42,687 bases of DNA from Cardiobacteriaceae bacterium. Lineage in GTDB: Bacteria; Pseudomonadota; Gammaproteobacteria; Cardiobacteriales; Cardiobacteriaceae. Position numbers and translations under genes: made by a program. Below, in pieces: positions 16,984-25,869 of the stretch. Each line of letters begins with the position of its first letter. Position 1 is the stretch's first letter. The stretch spans positions 1 through 42,687 of the forward strand of contig JAFUTP010000069.1 of NCBI GenBank assembly GCA_017484165.1, written 5' to 3'. The notes beneath the pieces were generated by a model. The model saw nothing but the letters and a program-made list of their open reading frames with translations, ran no database searches and was not told the origin of the DNA.

Positions 16984-18080
16984 TGATAGAGTTAAGTTAT
17001 TCCAACAAGCAGCCTGAAAGTCAGATTTTGCAACAATCGGCACAAATTTCGCCTATGAAATTGGACGAAACGCTATCGCTTTTGTTTGCATGCGATAATT
17101 TTCATGCATTATCTGTCCTGCTTAACAGCGGTTATCAAAAACGCATTGATTTAATTTACATTGACCCACCGTATAACACCCAACAGGTTTTTACCGTTGA
17201 TAATGACCGAATAAGCACCATTAGTCGTGCCAATAGCGGTGTTATTGCGTATTCCGATAAATTAAGTATGAACGAATATTTAGAATTTATGCGTGAACGA
17301 TTGATTTTAATGCGTGAATTGTTATCGGAATGCGGTTCTATTTATGTGCATATTGATAATAAAGTTGGGCATTATCTTAAAATTATTATGGACGAAATTT
17401 TTGGTGCGGAAAATTTCAAAAACGATATTGCACGAATTAAATCCAATCCCAAAAATTTTGCTCGCCGTGCGTTTGGTAATGAAAAAGACATGATTTTGTT
17501 TTATGCAAAAAATGCCAAGAAAAATATATTTAACAACATCACAATGCCATTAAGCGATGAAGATAAAGTAGAAATGTTTCACAAACTTGATGAAAATGGA
17601 CGGCGATATAACACCGTGCCTGTTCATGCACCAGGTGAAACACAAAATGGTGAAACAGGCGCAATGTGGCGTGGGCAATATCCACCAAAAGGCAGACATT
17701 GGCGTAGTTCGCCTAATGAATTGGATAAATTAGACGCGCAAGGCTTATTGGAATGGTCTAAAAACGGAGTGCCACGCATTAAGAAATTTGCCGATGAACA
17801 CAAAGGCAAAAAAATTCAGGATATTTGGCAATACAAAGACCCAGCATACCCCATTTATCCAACTGAAAAAAATACAGAAATGCTGAAAATGATTATTCAG
17901 CAATCGTCTAATCCTAGTTCCATCATATTGGATTGTTTTGCGGGTAGTGGTTCAACTTTATGGACCGCGCAATCTTTGCAAAGACGCTGGATTGGTATGG
18001 ATATTTCTAATATTGCCATTTCAATCATACAAAAACGCATGGGATTATTTCCTGTGCAAGTGATTGAATGCAGTAAATAA
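16983..18080 (+). CDS. Site-specific DNA methyltransferase (beta-type, DPPY)
   Basis: An S-adenosylmethionine-dependent amino-methyltransferase, most likely adenine-N6, of 365 residues. Catalytic motif IV IYIDPPYNTQQ is near residue 60 and the cofactor motif I LDCFAGSGSTLWTAQ near 319. The order IV before I marks the beta group. Between them is a long target-recognition region. It starts inside the stop of the upstream restriction gene, so it is the cognate modification enzyme, and it is intact while its partner is broken. An uptake-like 12-mer lies in its first codons at 17007. Confidence 0.9.
   Translation: MIELSYSNKQPESQILQQSAQISPMKLDETLSLLFACDNFHALSVLLNSGYQKRIDLIYIDPPYNTQQVFTVDNDRISTISRANSGVIAYSDKLSMNEYLEFMRERLILMRELLSECGSIYVHIDNKVGHYLKIIMDEIFGAENFKNDIARIKSNPKNFARRAFGNEKDMILFYAKNAKKNIFNNITMPLSDEDKVEMFHKLDENGRRYNTVPVHAPGETQNGETGAMWRGQYPPKGRHWRSSPNELDKLDAQGLLEWSKNGVPRIKKFADEHKGKKIQDIWQYKDPAYPIYPTEKNTEMLKMIIQQSSNPSSIILDCFAGSGSTLWTAQSLQRRWIGMDISNIAISIIQKRMGLFPVQVIECSK
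17007..17018 (+). repeat. DNA-uptake-sequence-like 12-mer
   Basis: AAGCAGCCTGAA, identical to the copy at 13577 and one base from the Kingella-type uptake sequence, read here as coding sequence (KQPES). Confidence 0.7.
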
Positions 18081-18086
18081 AAAACT

Positions 18087-18101
18087 TTCAGGTTTCCTGA
18101 A
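18087..18101. repeat. Imperfect uptake-sequence palindrome
   Basis: TTCAGG-TTT-CCTGAA is a 6-bp inverted repeat in the gap after the first methyltransferase. It has the same outline as the uptake sequences in this block but with a changed centre, and it could act as a weak hairpin. Confidence 0.45.
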
Positions 18102-18127
18102 AATATATATAATTAACAAGGACTAAC

Positions 18128-19174
18128 ATGCAAACTCATTTAGATCGTAAAGATACAATTAATTTAGGAAGTTTTTATACACCTAAATTTTGTGTTGAAA
18201 TTGCTTATCAAATATTAGAAAAAGCAACTGATTTAAATAATTTTTTATTATTGGATAACAGTTGTGGTTATGGTGATTTTTTTATTAAAGAATTAAAATA
18301 TTTAGGTGCAGATATTGACAGTCGAGCATTAGAAAAAGTCAATAAAAATATTCAAACTATTTGCACAAATTCTTTATTTGAAGTTAGTAGAAAAAAATAC
18401 AATATTTCAGATAATGAAAAATTGATTATCATCGGTAATCCACCTTACAATGATAAAACTTCTATCATTAGAAATGATATTAAACAAGATTTATTTCAAA
18501 TAGATGAAAACTTAAAACACCGTGATTTAGGGATTTCTTTTTTGCGTTCTTATAATATATTGCAGCCTGAATTTATTTGTATTTTACACCCATTATCTTA
18601 TTTGATTAAAAAGACAAATTTTAATGCTTTAAAAGAATTTAATAAAAATTATCGTTTGATTGACGGTGTTATTGTTAGTTCAGAAATTTTCACACCTAAT
18701 TCGAGTACATTTTTTCCAATTATTATTGCATTATATCAAAAAAATAAACAAGGTATGGATTATGAATTTATTAAAAATTATTCATTCAAAATTTATCCTA
18801 ATAACAAAATACTTCGTTTGAATAATTTTGATTTTATCAATAATTATGTTCAAAAATATCCAAACCATAAAGATACAAGACAAGAAGTCGCTTATTTTTA
18901 TACCTTACGAGATATAAATGCATTAAAAAGAAGTAAAACTTTTTTAGATAAACCGCAGGCAAATGCTATTAAAGTTTTTGCAGACAATTTAAAATATTAT
19001 TATTATATTCACCACTTTAAACAATTCGCTCATCAATTACCATTTTATTTTGGTAATTTAGATATTTTTATTAACAATGAAGAATTTTTATCTATTGCAG
19101 ATGATTTTTCTCAATTAAAACCAAACAATAAAGTTCAAATGTACTTTGAAAGATTATTTAAGGAGTATGTATGA
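18128..19174 (+). CDS. Adenine-N6 DNA methyltransferase (gamma-type, NPPY)
   Basis: 348 residues with the gamma-group order: an N-terminal GSFYTPKFCVEIAYQIL region, motif I LLDNSCGYGDFF near residue 42-53, and catalytic motif IV IIGNPPYND near 102-110. A target-recognition region rich in Asn, Lys and Tyr follows. It methylates adenine in a specific but unknown site. Aaggact precedes the ATG. Its stop overlaps the next start (ATGA), so the 232-residue protein downstream is its likely restriction partner. The segment is notably more AT-rich than the surrounding genes. Confidence 0.88.
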   Translation: MQTHLDRKDTINLGSFYTPKFCVEIAYQILEKATDLNNFLLLDNSCGYGDFFIKELKYLGADIDSRALEKVNKNIQTICTNSLFEVSRKKYNISDNEKLIIIGNPPYNDKTSIIRNDIKQDLFQIDENLKHRDLGISFLRSYNILQPEFICILHPLSYLIKKTNFNALKEFNKNYRLIDGVIVSSEIFTPNSSTFFPIIIALYQKNKQGMDYEFIKNYSFKIYPNNKILRLNNFDFINNYVQKYPNHKDTRQEVAYFYTLRDINALKRSKTFLDKPQANAIKVFADNLKYYYYIHHFKQFAHQLPFYFGNLDIFINNEEFLSIADDFSQLKPNNKVQMYFERLFKEYV

Positions 19175-19869
19175 AATACGAATTTCCATTAAGCCAAGCA
19201 ACTGGAAAAATCAGAATTAAAGAAAGGCTTGCTTTTTCTGATTATGGGCAACCTGTTGCTCCTACTAAAACCATTATCACGCCAAAGCATTATATTGAAT
19301 GGCAAATAGGGTATGATAGAATTGTAGAAAAAAATGAAACCGTACATTTTGTTGGTGCAAATGGTAAAAATAAACAAATTTATGAATTAAGTGAATTTTT
19401 GCAATTTGGATTGCAAGAAAATATCATCAAATATGATGAATTAAAAGAATTACGCAATACTATAAATCGTTATAGTATTTTTATTGATGAAAAGGAAAAA
19501 ATAAATAGAGAGCATTTTATTTCAGAAAATATCAATAACATAGAATTTTTGAAGTCAAGAGTTTCTTATCCGCTTTTAATTCACAAATTTCAAATTCAAG
19601 ATAGTTTGTGTGAAATTATTGTGCGTGAAAAACAAAGAGCAGTTGGTACAATGCCTATGCTGTATTTTTGTGTACCATTAAGTGTATTGCAAGATAAAGA
19701 CGGAAAATACAGTTTTATAGGTAGAAATATCAAAAGCAAAGAAAATGGTTATTTGTTAATTAACTCAAATAATATCAAAATGTTTATGAAAATGTTTCAA
19801 ATATTTGGTATGTTGAGTGTAAATCATCAAAAAGATTGTTTGTCAATTTTAGATTATTTATTGAAATAA
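19171..19869 (+). CDS. Probable restriction endonuclease partner (unrecognised family)
   Basis: A 232-residue protein whose start overlaps the end of the upstream N6-methyltransferase by 4 bp, with agga upstream. This tight link is typical of a restriction gene. The sequence has no clear PD-(D/E)XK, HNH or GIY-YIG motif that I can point to. Visible blocks are QATGKIRIKERLAFSDYGQ near the start, KHYIEWQIGYDRIVEKNETV, and EIIVREKQRAVGTMPMLYFC. It appears complete, ending in SILDYLLK. The assignment rests on context; it could also be an accessory protein. Confidence 0.55.
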   Translation: MKYEFPLSQATGKIRIKERLAFSDYGQPVAPTKTIITPKHYIEWQIGYDRIVEKNETVHFVGANGKNKQIYELSEFLQFGLQENIIKYDELKELRNTINRYSIFIDEKEKINREHFISENINNIEFLKSRVSYPLLIHKFQIQDSLCEIIVREKQRAVGTMPMLYFCVPLSVLQDKDGKYSFIGRNIKSKENGYLLINSNNIKMFMKMFQIFGMLSVNHQKDCLSILDYLLK

Positions 19870-19873
19870 TTTT

Positions 19874-19888
19874 TTCAGGTAGCCTGAA
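19874..19888. repeat. Exact Eikenella-type DNA uptake sequence
   Basis: TTCAGGTAGCCTGAA contains AGGCTACCTGAA on the minus strand (19874-19885), the uptake sequence dialect reported for Eikenella. It abuts the ATG at 19889. Confidence 0.75.
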
Positions 19889-20923
19889 ATGAATATTTTT
19901 TCTAATTTACCAAATGGAATATTAAAAATGATGAATAATGCAAAATCAACACGCAATAAAACAATCAATACTTCTATTGAAGAAGGACAAGACTATTTAA
20001 ATCAATGTGTTTCTATTTCTGATAAAGTAGAAAACATACAAACAATTAAAAATAAAACTATTTATGGCGATTTATTTAATATTATTCCTATGCTACCTGA
20101 AAAAAGTATGGATTTAATTATTGCCGACCCCCCATATAATTTAACCAAAAAATTTGGTGAAAATACTTTCAATAAGACAAATAATGATGAATATGAACAA
20201 TATACTCGTGATTGGTTAAACTTGGTTGTTCCATTATTAAAAGATAATGGTTCAATTTATATTTGTTGCGACTGGGAAAGTAGTTTAATTATTGGGCGTG
20301 TTTTATCGGAATATTTAACGGTACGCAATCGTATTTCTTGGCAAAGAGAGAAAGGGCGTGGTGCAAAATCAAATTGGAAAAATGGAATGGAAGATATTTG
20401 GTTTGCTACAAAATCAAAACAATACACATTTAATTTAGATGCAATAAAAGTGCGTAGAAAAGTGATTGCTCCGTATAAAATTGACGGCAAGCCAAAAGAT
20501 TGGACTGAAGATATGAATGGTAATTATCGTGATACTTGTCCGTCTAATTTTTGGGACGATATAACCATTCCCTTTTGGTCTATGCCTGAAAATACCGCTC
20601 ATCCAACGCAAAAACCTGAAAAATTGATTGCTAAATTGATTTTAGCAAGTTCAAATCAAGGAGATATAGTTTTTGACCCTTTTTTAGGTTCAGGTACTAC
20701 TTCGGTTGTGGCTAAAAAATTAGGACGGAACTATATTGGCATAGAAAAAGAACCACAATATTGTATTTGGGCAGAACAACGCTTAATAATGGCAGAAAAT
20801 AATCATTATATTCAAGGGTATACAAATGGTGTATTTTGGGAAAGAAATTCACTCTCTGAACAAAATGGTCAAAAAAGGCTAAATGTGCAAAGCAAAAATG
20901 AAGAGTTTGTTTTAATTGGATAA
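19889..20923 (+). CDS. Adenine/cytosine-N4 DNA methyltransferase (beta-type, DPPY)
   Basis: 344 residues. Motif IV LIIADPPYNLTKKFG is near 77-91 and motif I VFDPFLGSGTTSVVAKKLG near 260-280, followed by NYIGIEKE. This is the beta order. AHPTQKPEKL, typical just before motif I, is present. The ATG at 19889 touches the uptake sequence and has no ribosome binding site. The ATG at 19928 (MMNNAKS), after tggaat, is a credible alternative 13 codons later. It precedes a restriction-type gene by 11 bp and looks intact. Specificity is unknown. Confidence 0.88.
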   Translation: MNIFSNLPNGILKMMNNAKSTRNKTINTSIEEGQDYLNQCVSISDKVENIQTIKNKTIYGDLFNIIPMLPEKSMDLIIADPPYNLTKKFGENTFNKTNNDEYEQYTRDWLNLVVPLLKDNGSIYICCDWESSLIIGRVLSEYLTVRNRISWQREKGRGAKSNWKNGMEDIWFATKSKQYTFNLDAIKVRRKVIAPYKIDGKPKDWTEDMNGNYRDTCPSNFWDDITIPFWSMPENTAHPTQKPEKLIAKLILASSNQGDIVFDPFLGSGTTSVVAKKLGRNYIGIEKEPQYCIWAEQRLIMAENNHYIQGYTNGVFWERNSLSEQNGQKRLNVQSKNEEFVLIG

Positions 20924-20934
20924 GGAGAGCAAAA

Positions 20935-22089
20935 TTGTACTACAAAGCAAAAATTGATGAACTTGTATCTTTTATTCGTGAAAATAACGGCATTTCTGAT
21001 AAATCAAAATTAACAGATTTAGTTAAAACAAGATTTAATCTAACAAAAGATAGAAGTGTCTATTATTGTAATTTTTTTGCTATTCGTTTTTGTAAAGCAA
21101 ATAATCAAACTTTTAGTAATACAGTGCTATCATTATCTTCATTACAGAAATACGATAATAAACCATTTATTGTTTGTTTAGTTACAAATACTGAAAACTA
21201 TTTATTTTTGGCAAATACAACATTTTTAAATAAAATAAGTCATTCATCACAAACATTAAGAGTAGATAACATTAAAGGAAGTTTTAATGGAAGTGATATA
21301 ATGCGAAATTTTGAAGAATTTAAAAATATTCCAGAAAACTTTGAATTTTTATTTACTTCTCATGAAAATTATTCTTTTGAAGATAATTTAATTAGATTAG
21401 TGGAAAATACAAATAATATTTCTGCAACAGGTAGTAAATTTATTCCTAATGATATTGAATTGGAAAATATTAAAAATTCAATTCAACGAGCAAATGATTT
21501 TATTCATTCTAACTGTTTTAATCTTTTAGAAAATGAATTAGAACAGAAAGTCAGTAGTGTTTCATCTGAAATTGCAATCGCAGCATTTATTGAAAATGTT
21601 AATTTAAGGGGAAGAATTATTGAATACTTAATTACATCTCCTAATGATTTAAAAGTAGATTTAATTCAGGCATTGCATAATAATCAACCACTGCCTAAAA
21701 TTTATACCGCAGATAAATTAGGAGATTATGAAAAAATATTTCCTGATTTTCATACTCAAACAGATATAAAAACAAAAATAATGTTTTTATCAAGCAACCC
21801 CAAAGGTTACAATATTGATAAATTATTAGAATTTTTATCAAAAGAAAACACTGTTTATTTAATATTTATTGTTGCTATTAACGAACAAAAAGAAATAAAC
21901 ACGCAATTATGTTCAATTTTTAATCAATAATTACTCAAAGGGACACGAATAATAAAACATTGGGCTGGTAGAAATTCTCGTGGAGTTACACAATTTGACG
22001 GTAAAAATCTTATTGAAATTGTAACAGATTTTGATAATACAATTAACATAGATAAATCTATAAAGTTTATCGATGACTTTTTGAAATAA
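20935..22089 (+). pseudogene. Restriction endonuclease interrupted by in-frame TAA
   Basis: Translation probably begins at TTG 20935 (MYYKAKIDELVSFI) with AAGGAG 8 nt before it. The frame runs 331 residues to TAA at 21928-21930. In exactly the same frame it continues LLKGTRIIKHWAGRNSRGV, then TQFDGKNLIEIV and IDDFLK, to a TAA at 22087-22089. The HWAGRNSRGVTQFDG block is the kind of conserved C-terminal motif seen in restriction enzymes, so the first stop is most likely a nonsense mutation removing the last 52 residues. It follows the third methyltransferase by 11 bp and is its likely partner. Extremely AT-rich. The family is not recognised with certainty. Confidence 0.65.
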
Positions 22090-22092
22090 TTT

Positions 22093-22104
22093 TTCAGACA
22101 GCAT
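22093..22104 (-). repeat. Neisseria-type uptake sequence variant
   Basis: ATGCTGTCTGAA on the minus strand is one base from the Neisseria uptake sequence ATGCCGTCTGAA. It lies next to a terminator, a usual place for such sequences. Confidence 0.6.
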
Positions 22105-22112
22105 AAAAACAA

Positions 22113-22140
22113 AAAAATCCCCATTCAAATGGGGATTTTT
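22113..22140. terminator. Bidirectional terminator between the R-M cluster and glcB
   Basis: The stem aaaaatcccc / ggggattttt with an 8-nt loop serves the two converging transcription units. Confidence 0.9.
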
Positions 22141-22159
22141 ATCATCACAAGGCAATATA

Positions 22160-24331
22160 TTACTTACCGCCTTTGGCAACTCTTCTCCAGTGGTGCAACA
22201 ACGGTTCGGTATAGCCTGACGGTTGGGTTGTGCCTTTGAAAATCAAGTCGCATGCGGCTTGGAATGCTGGGGACTTATCAAAGCGTCCAACCATTGGGGT
22301 GTAGGCTGGATCACCTGCATTTTGTTTATCCACAATCGCTGCCATGCGTTCCAAAGTTTGGCGTACTTGTTGTTCGTTGGTAATGCCGTGATACAGCCAG
22401 TTGCACACATGTTGGCTAGAAATACGCAAAGTGGCACGGTCTTCCATTAAGCCGATATTGTTAATGTCAGGCACTTTGGAACAGCCCACACCTTGCTCAA
22501 CCCAACGCACCACATAACCTAACAAGCCTTGACAGTTATTGTCCAACTCTTGTTGAATTTCTTCGGCACTCCAATTTGTGTTTTCTGCCACAGGCACGGT
22601 GAGAATGTCGTCCAAAGTTTCAACAAAACCTTTTGCCGCAATCGCTTTTTGTACTTCAAATACATTGACTTGATGATAATGCAAAGCATGCAAAGTTGCG
22701 GCAGTAGGAGACGGCACCCATGCGGTGGTTGCACCTGCTTTGGGATGTCCGATTTTTTGAGCGAGCATTTCTGCCATCAAATCAGGCATTGCCCACATAC
22801 CTTTGCCGATTTGGGCTTTGGATACCAAACCGCATTTCAAACCGTTTTGAACATTGTTGATTTCGTATGCGGCAAGCCATTTGCTATTTTTCATCTCGCC
22901 TTTACGCACCATCGCACCTGCTTTCATCGAAGTGTGGATTTCATCGCCTGTGCGGTCTAAAAAGCCTGTGTTGATGAATACCAAGCGTTCGCTGGCGGCT
23001 TTGATACATGCTTTTAAGTTAAGCGTAGTGCGGCGTTCTTCGTCCATCACACCCATTTTGAGCGTATTTTTCGGCAGTTTGGTCAAAACTTCCACTGCGG
23101 CAAATAAATCGTTAGCAAATGCTACTTCTTCTGCACCTTGCATTTTGGGTTTGACAATATACACGCTGCCTGAACGGCTGTTTTTATTCTCGGTGCGAGA
23201 TAAATCAAACGGTGCGATTAAACCTGTCATCACGCAATCTAAAATGCCTTCAGGAATTTCGTTGCCGTCTTTATCCAAAACCGCAGGCGTAGTCATCAAA
23301 TGTCCGACATTGCGAATTAACATTAACGAACGACCGCCCAATTTAAATGTGCCTGAATTATCAGGTTTAGTGTATTCACGGTCAGGATTGAGTTTGCGGG
23401 TGAAAGTTTTGCCGTTTTTGGTAACTTCTTCGGTTAAAGTGCCTGTCATCAAGCCATACCAGTTGCGATACACTAGCGTTTTATCTTCGCCATCAACTGC
23501 GGCAACCGAGTCTTCGCAGTCCATAATCGAAGTCAAAGCCGCTTCCATAATAATATCTTTAATGCCCGCAGGGTCTTGACTGCCAATCGGCGTGGTTTTG
23601 TCGATGATAATATCGAAATGCAAACCGTTGTGTAAGAAAAGCAAAGAAGAAGGTGCGTCTGCCGTGCCGTTATAGCCCACAAACAAAGACGGCGTTTGAA
23701 GTTCTGTTTCTGCTCCTGCCACAACTACTTTCAGGCTGCCTGAAACCACTTTATACGCCGTTGCGTCTTTATGGCTGCCTGAAACCAACGGAATAGCGTT
23801 ATCCAAAAAGTCGCGTGCAAAAGCAATCACTTTCGCACCGCGTTTGGGGTTGTATTCACGACCCACAGCCAATTCGCCTGATTGTTCAATCGCATTTGTG
23901 CCGTACAAAGCGTCATACAACGAACCCCAACGCGCATTCGCTGCATTCAAAGCGTAGCGAGCGTTCATAATTGGCACAACCAATTGCGGACCTGCTTGGT
24001 GCGAAAATTCAAAATCCACATTTTCAGTGGTGATTTGAAAATCTGCTGGTTCGTCTTGCAAATAGCCAATTTCTTTCAAGAATGCTTTATAAGCGGCAGG
24101 GTCAGTGATTTTGCCTGGATTTTTTTCGTGCCAAGCGTCAATTTTGCTTTGCAATTCATCGCGTTTTGCAAGCAAGGCTTTATTGCGTGGTGCAAATTCA
24201 GCCACAATCTTGGCAAAACCGTCCCAAAATTCCGCGGACGACAAATTACCGCGTTTTGGCAAAATTTCTTCAATAAAATCATAAAGTTGTTTATCAGGTT
24301 GCAAACCTGATACAGATACTCTTTCAGTCAT
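22160..24331 (-). CDS. glcB: Malate synthase G
   Basis: It condenses glyoxylate and acetyl-CoA to malate, part of glyoxylate/glycolate use. The 723 residues equal the family length. Recognisable blocks include [19 protein letters not shown]-like [59 protein letters not shown] and [14 protein letters not shown]. No isocitrate lyase or glycolate oxidase gene is in the window. It carries two uptake sequences in one short coding stretch (23730-23783), reading VSGS twice, and ends next to another uptake-like site. The gene was therefore probably acquired from, or recombined with, a Neisseriaceae donor. The ATG follows an AAGGAAT site. Confidence 0.96.
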   Translation of the reverse strand: MTERVSVSGLQPDKQLYDFIEEILPKRGNLSSAEFWDGFAKIVAEFAPRNKALLAKRDELQSKIDAWHEKNPGKITDPAAYKAFLKEIGYLQDEPADFQITTENVDFEFSHQAGPQLVVPIMNARYALNAANARWGSLYDALYGTNAIEQSGELAVGREYNPKRGAKVIAFARDFLDNAIPLVSGSHKDATAYKVVSGSLKVVVAGAETELQTPSLFVGYNGTADAPSSLLFLHNGLHFDIIIDKTTPIGSQDPAGIKDIIMEAALTSIMDCEDSVAAVDGEDKTLVYRNWYGLMTGTLTEEVTKNGKTFTRKLNPDREYTKPDNSGTFKLGGRSLMLIRNVGHLMTTPAVLDKDGNEIPEGILDCVMTGLIAPFDLSRTENKNSRSGSVYIVKPKMQGAEEVAFANDLFAAVEVLTKLPKNTLKMGVMDEERRTTLNLKACIKAASERLVFINTGFLDRTGDEIHTSMKAGAMVRKGEMKNSKWLAAYEINNVQNGLKCGLVSKAQIGKGMWAMPDLMAEMLAQKIGHPKAGATTAWVPSPTAATLHALHYHQVNVFEVQKAIAAKGFVETLDDILTVPVAENTNWSAEEIQQELDNNCQGLLGYVVRWVEQGVGCSKVPDINNIGLMEDRATLRISSQHVCNWLYHGITNEQQVRQTLERMAAIVDKQNAGDPAYTPMVGRFDKSPAFQAACDLIFKGTTQPSGYTEPLLHHWRRVAKGGK
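23730..23744. repeat. Exact Simonsiella/Kingella-type DNA uptake sequences, overlapping
   Basis: TTCAGGCTGCCTGAA reads AGGCTGCCTGAA on the plus strand (23733-23744) and AGGCAGCCTGAA on the minus strand (23730-23741), matching the Simonsiella and Kingella dialects exactly. Confidence 0.8.
23772..23783 (+). repeat. Uptake sequence with one mismatch
   Basis: TGGCTGCCTGAA differs by one base from AGGCTGCCTGAA and lies 39 bp from the exact copy, inside glcB. Confidence 0.65.
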
Positions 24332-24515
24332 AAAAATTCCTTTGTTGGTTTATTAAAGGGCGAAAAAAAGCGTGAGATTATCAGAAAACAATAATTTGCG
24401 TAAGCGATAATCACGAAGCTTACTATTTTTACCGTGAAAATATCTTTTGATAATAAATTCGACGGTAAGGAGAATTTTTTGCGGCAGGGTGAAAATATTA
24501 AATCAGGCATATTTA

Positions 24516-25604
24516 TTACTCACTATTAGGAATAATTTCTGCACCTGTCGGAGCAATTTGCAAGCGACTTAAATTTTTGATTTTTTCTGGCTGATATTTT
24601 TCGATTACGGCTTTTAAGTAATTCTCATCTTGGTGATAAATCAAAAGCATTCCCGCATTTTCACCCAATGTTGCGCCTGCACCGCTAATTTTTGCCGCAC
24701 CGCCTGTAGCTTCAATTTTGCGGATTAAATTTTGCGCTGCTTCGGGCACAACTCCGATTTTGCAAAGTAGGCGATGATTTTCCCGAATGGCGGAGATTAA
24801 ATTTTCGTCTTGTGGATTTTCGGTTTTGAGTAAATTGCAAATTTCCTTGCATACGGCACTGAAATCTCGCCATAAGGCGGTATCTTCTGCGAAATGTCTG
24901 CGGACAAAACTGACGCATTCGCCCGTGCTAGTAGCGGGAATTCCGTGTAAAAAAGTATGGAAATTTTCTTCTATATTTGCATATTTATCAGTTGCGAACT
25001 TTTCAGGTTTTGCGGCATTTAATTTAATTATTCCGCCGAAAGTAACGGTTGCTGCATCGAGCGCGGAACCTTTACCGTGCTGCAATCGTTCGCAAAAGCG
25101 CACGGTTTCGAAGAATTTTTCCGCATTCATTTCAGGCAAATCGAGTAGATGCAGGCTTAATTTCAACATTGCCGCAACCGCTGCTGCCGAAGAGCCCATT
25201 CCAGCACCGAGCGGAATATCGGATTTGCTTTCGATACGACCAGGTTCGGGTAGCGGAAGCGGTAAATGTGAAGCTGCGACGGTGAGGGAATAGAGCAATA
25301 AATCATCGGGGCGGCTCAAAATATTGCGCACGGGAAGATTGCCTTCTAGGAATAATTCAAAGCGTTTATCGAGTTTATTTTTTAATTTTTTCAATGCCCC
25401 GAATGGACGTGGTTTTGCTTTTTCACCGTTGATGGAAGTTTCGAGTTGATTTTCCCGTTTTATCGGGATAAATGAAACGGTTGTGTATTTTGCAACTGCG
25501 CAGGCAAGAGCTTCTGCACCGTAAAGCACGCTATGTTCGCCCGTAATGATGATTTTTCCTGGACTGCGTGCCGAGTTGTAAATCTTTTGTATTTCCTCTG
25601 TCAT
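24516..25604 (-). CDS. Mevalonate kinase-like GHMP kinase
   Basis: A GHMP-superfamily kinase of 362 residues that most resembles mevalonate kinase (ATP-dependent phosphorylation of mevalonate, isoprenoid route). Blocks: SPGKIIITGEHSVLYGAEAL at 14-33, the ATP-binding IPLGAGMGSSAAAVAA at 130-145, a GKGSALDAATVTFGG block with the catalytic Asp near 195, and a C-terminal KISGAGATLG. The mevalonate pathway is unusual in Proteobacteria, most of which use the MEP route. No other mevalonate gene is in this window. A related sugar or phosphomevalonate kinase cannot be ruled out. It is the first gene right of the uptake-sequence block and has no such sequences. Confidence 0.8.
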   Translation of the reverse strand: MTEEIQKIYNSARSPGKIIITGEHSVLYGAEALACAVAKYTTVSFIPIKRENQLETSINGEKAKPRPFGALKKLKNKLDKRFELFLEGNLPVRNILSRPDDLLLYSLTVAASHLPLPLPEPGRIESKSDIPLGAGMGSSAAAVAAMLKLSLHLLDLPEMNAEKFFETVRFCERLQHGKGSALDAATVTFGGIIKLNAAKPEKFATDKYANIEENFHTFLHGIPATSTGECVSFVRRHFAEDTALWRDFSAVCKEICNLLKTENPQDENLISAIRENHRLLCKIGVVPEAAQNLIRKIEATGGAAKISGAGATLGENAGMLLIYHQDENYLKAVIEKYQPEKIKNLSRLQIAPTGAEIIPNSE

Positions 25605-25673
25605 TGTGTAATTGCTAAATTTTTAATAGCCGTTAAATGCCGCTTTTTGTGATTATTTCAACACTTACAAATA

Positions 25674-25702
25674 AAAAAAACCGTTTGCGAGACGGTGTTT
25701 TT
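25674..25702. terminator. Hairpin with A/T flanks
   Basis: A7-accgt-ttgcgag-acggt-gtttttt forms a terminator-like stem upstream of the mevalonate-kinase gene and downstream of the region around 25870. It could end read-through in either direction. Confidence 0.6.
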
Positions 25703-25723
25703 TACTCAATATCACTATGAGCA

Positions 25724-25799
25724 TATCTAAAAATTCGTCATTTTGAGCCGTAGGTGAAAAATCTCTATCGGCAGATTCTTCGTCGCTCAGAATGACGAG
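25724..25799. repeat. REP-like stem-loop repeat, copy A
   Basis: Begins atctaaaaattcgtcatt, then gagccgtaggtgaaaaatct, and closes cgctcagaatgacga; the ends cgtcatt/aatgacg pair. It is closely related to the copies at 27711 and 36076. A further gtgtctaaaaatccg at about 25847 looks like a second end fragment. Confidence 0.8.
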
Positions 25800-25869
25800 A
25801 GTAAAAAATAAATGTATATGTGCCGATATATCAAAAAAAATAAAAAGGGCGTGTCTAAAAATCCGTAAG

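Noticed and set aside
25125-25142. ttcaggc in the mevalonate-kinase gene as an uptake sequence
   Set aside because: The following bases (aaatcg) do not match any dialect.
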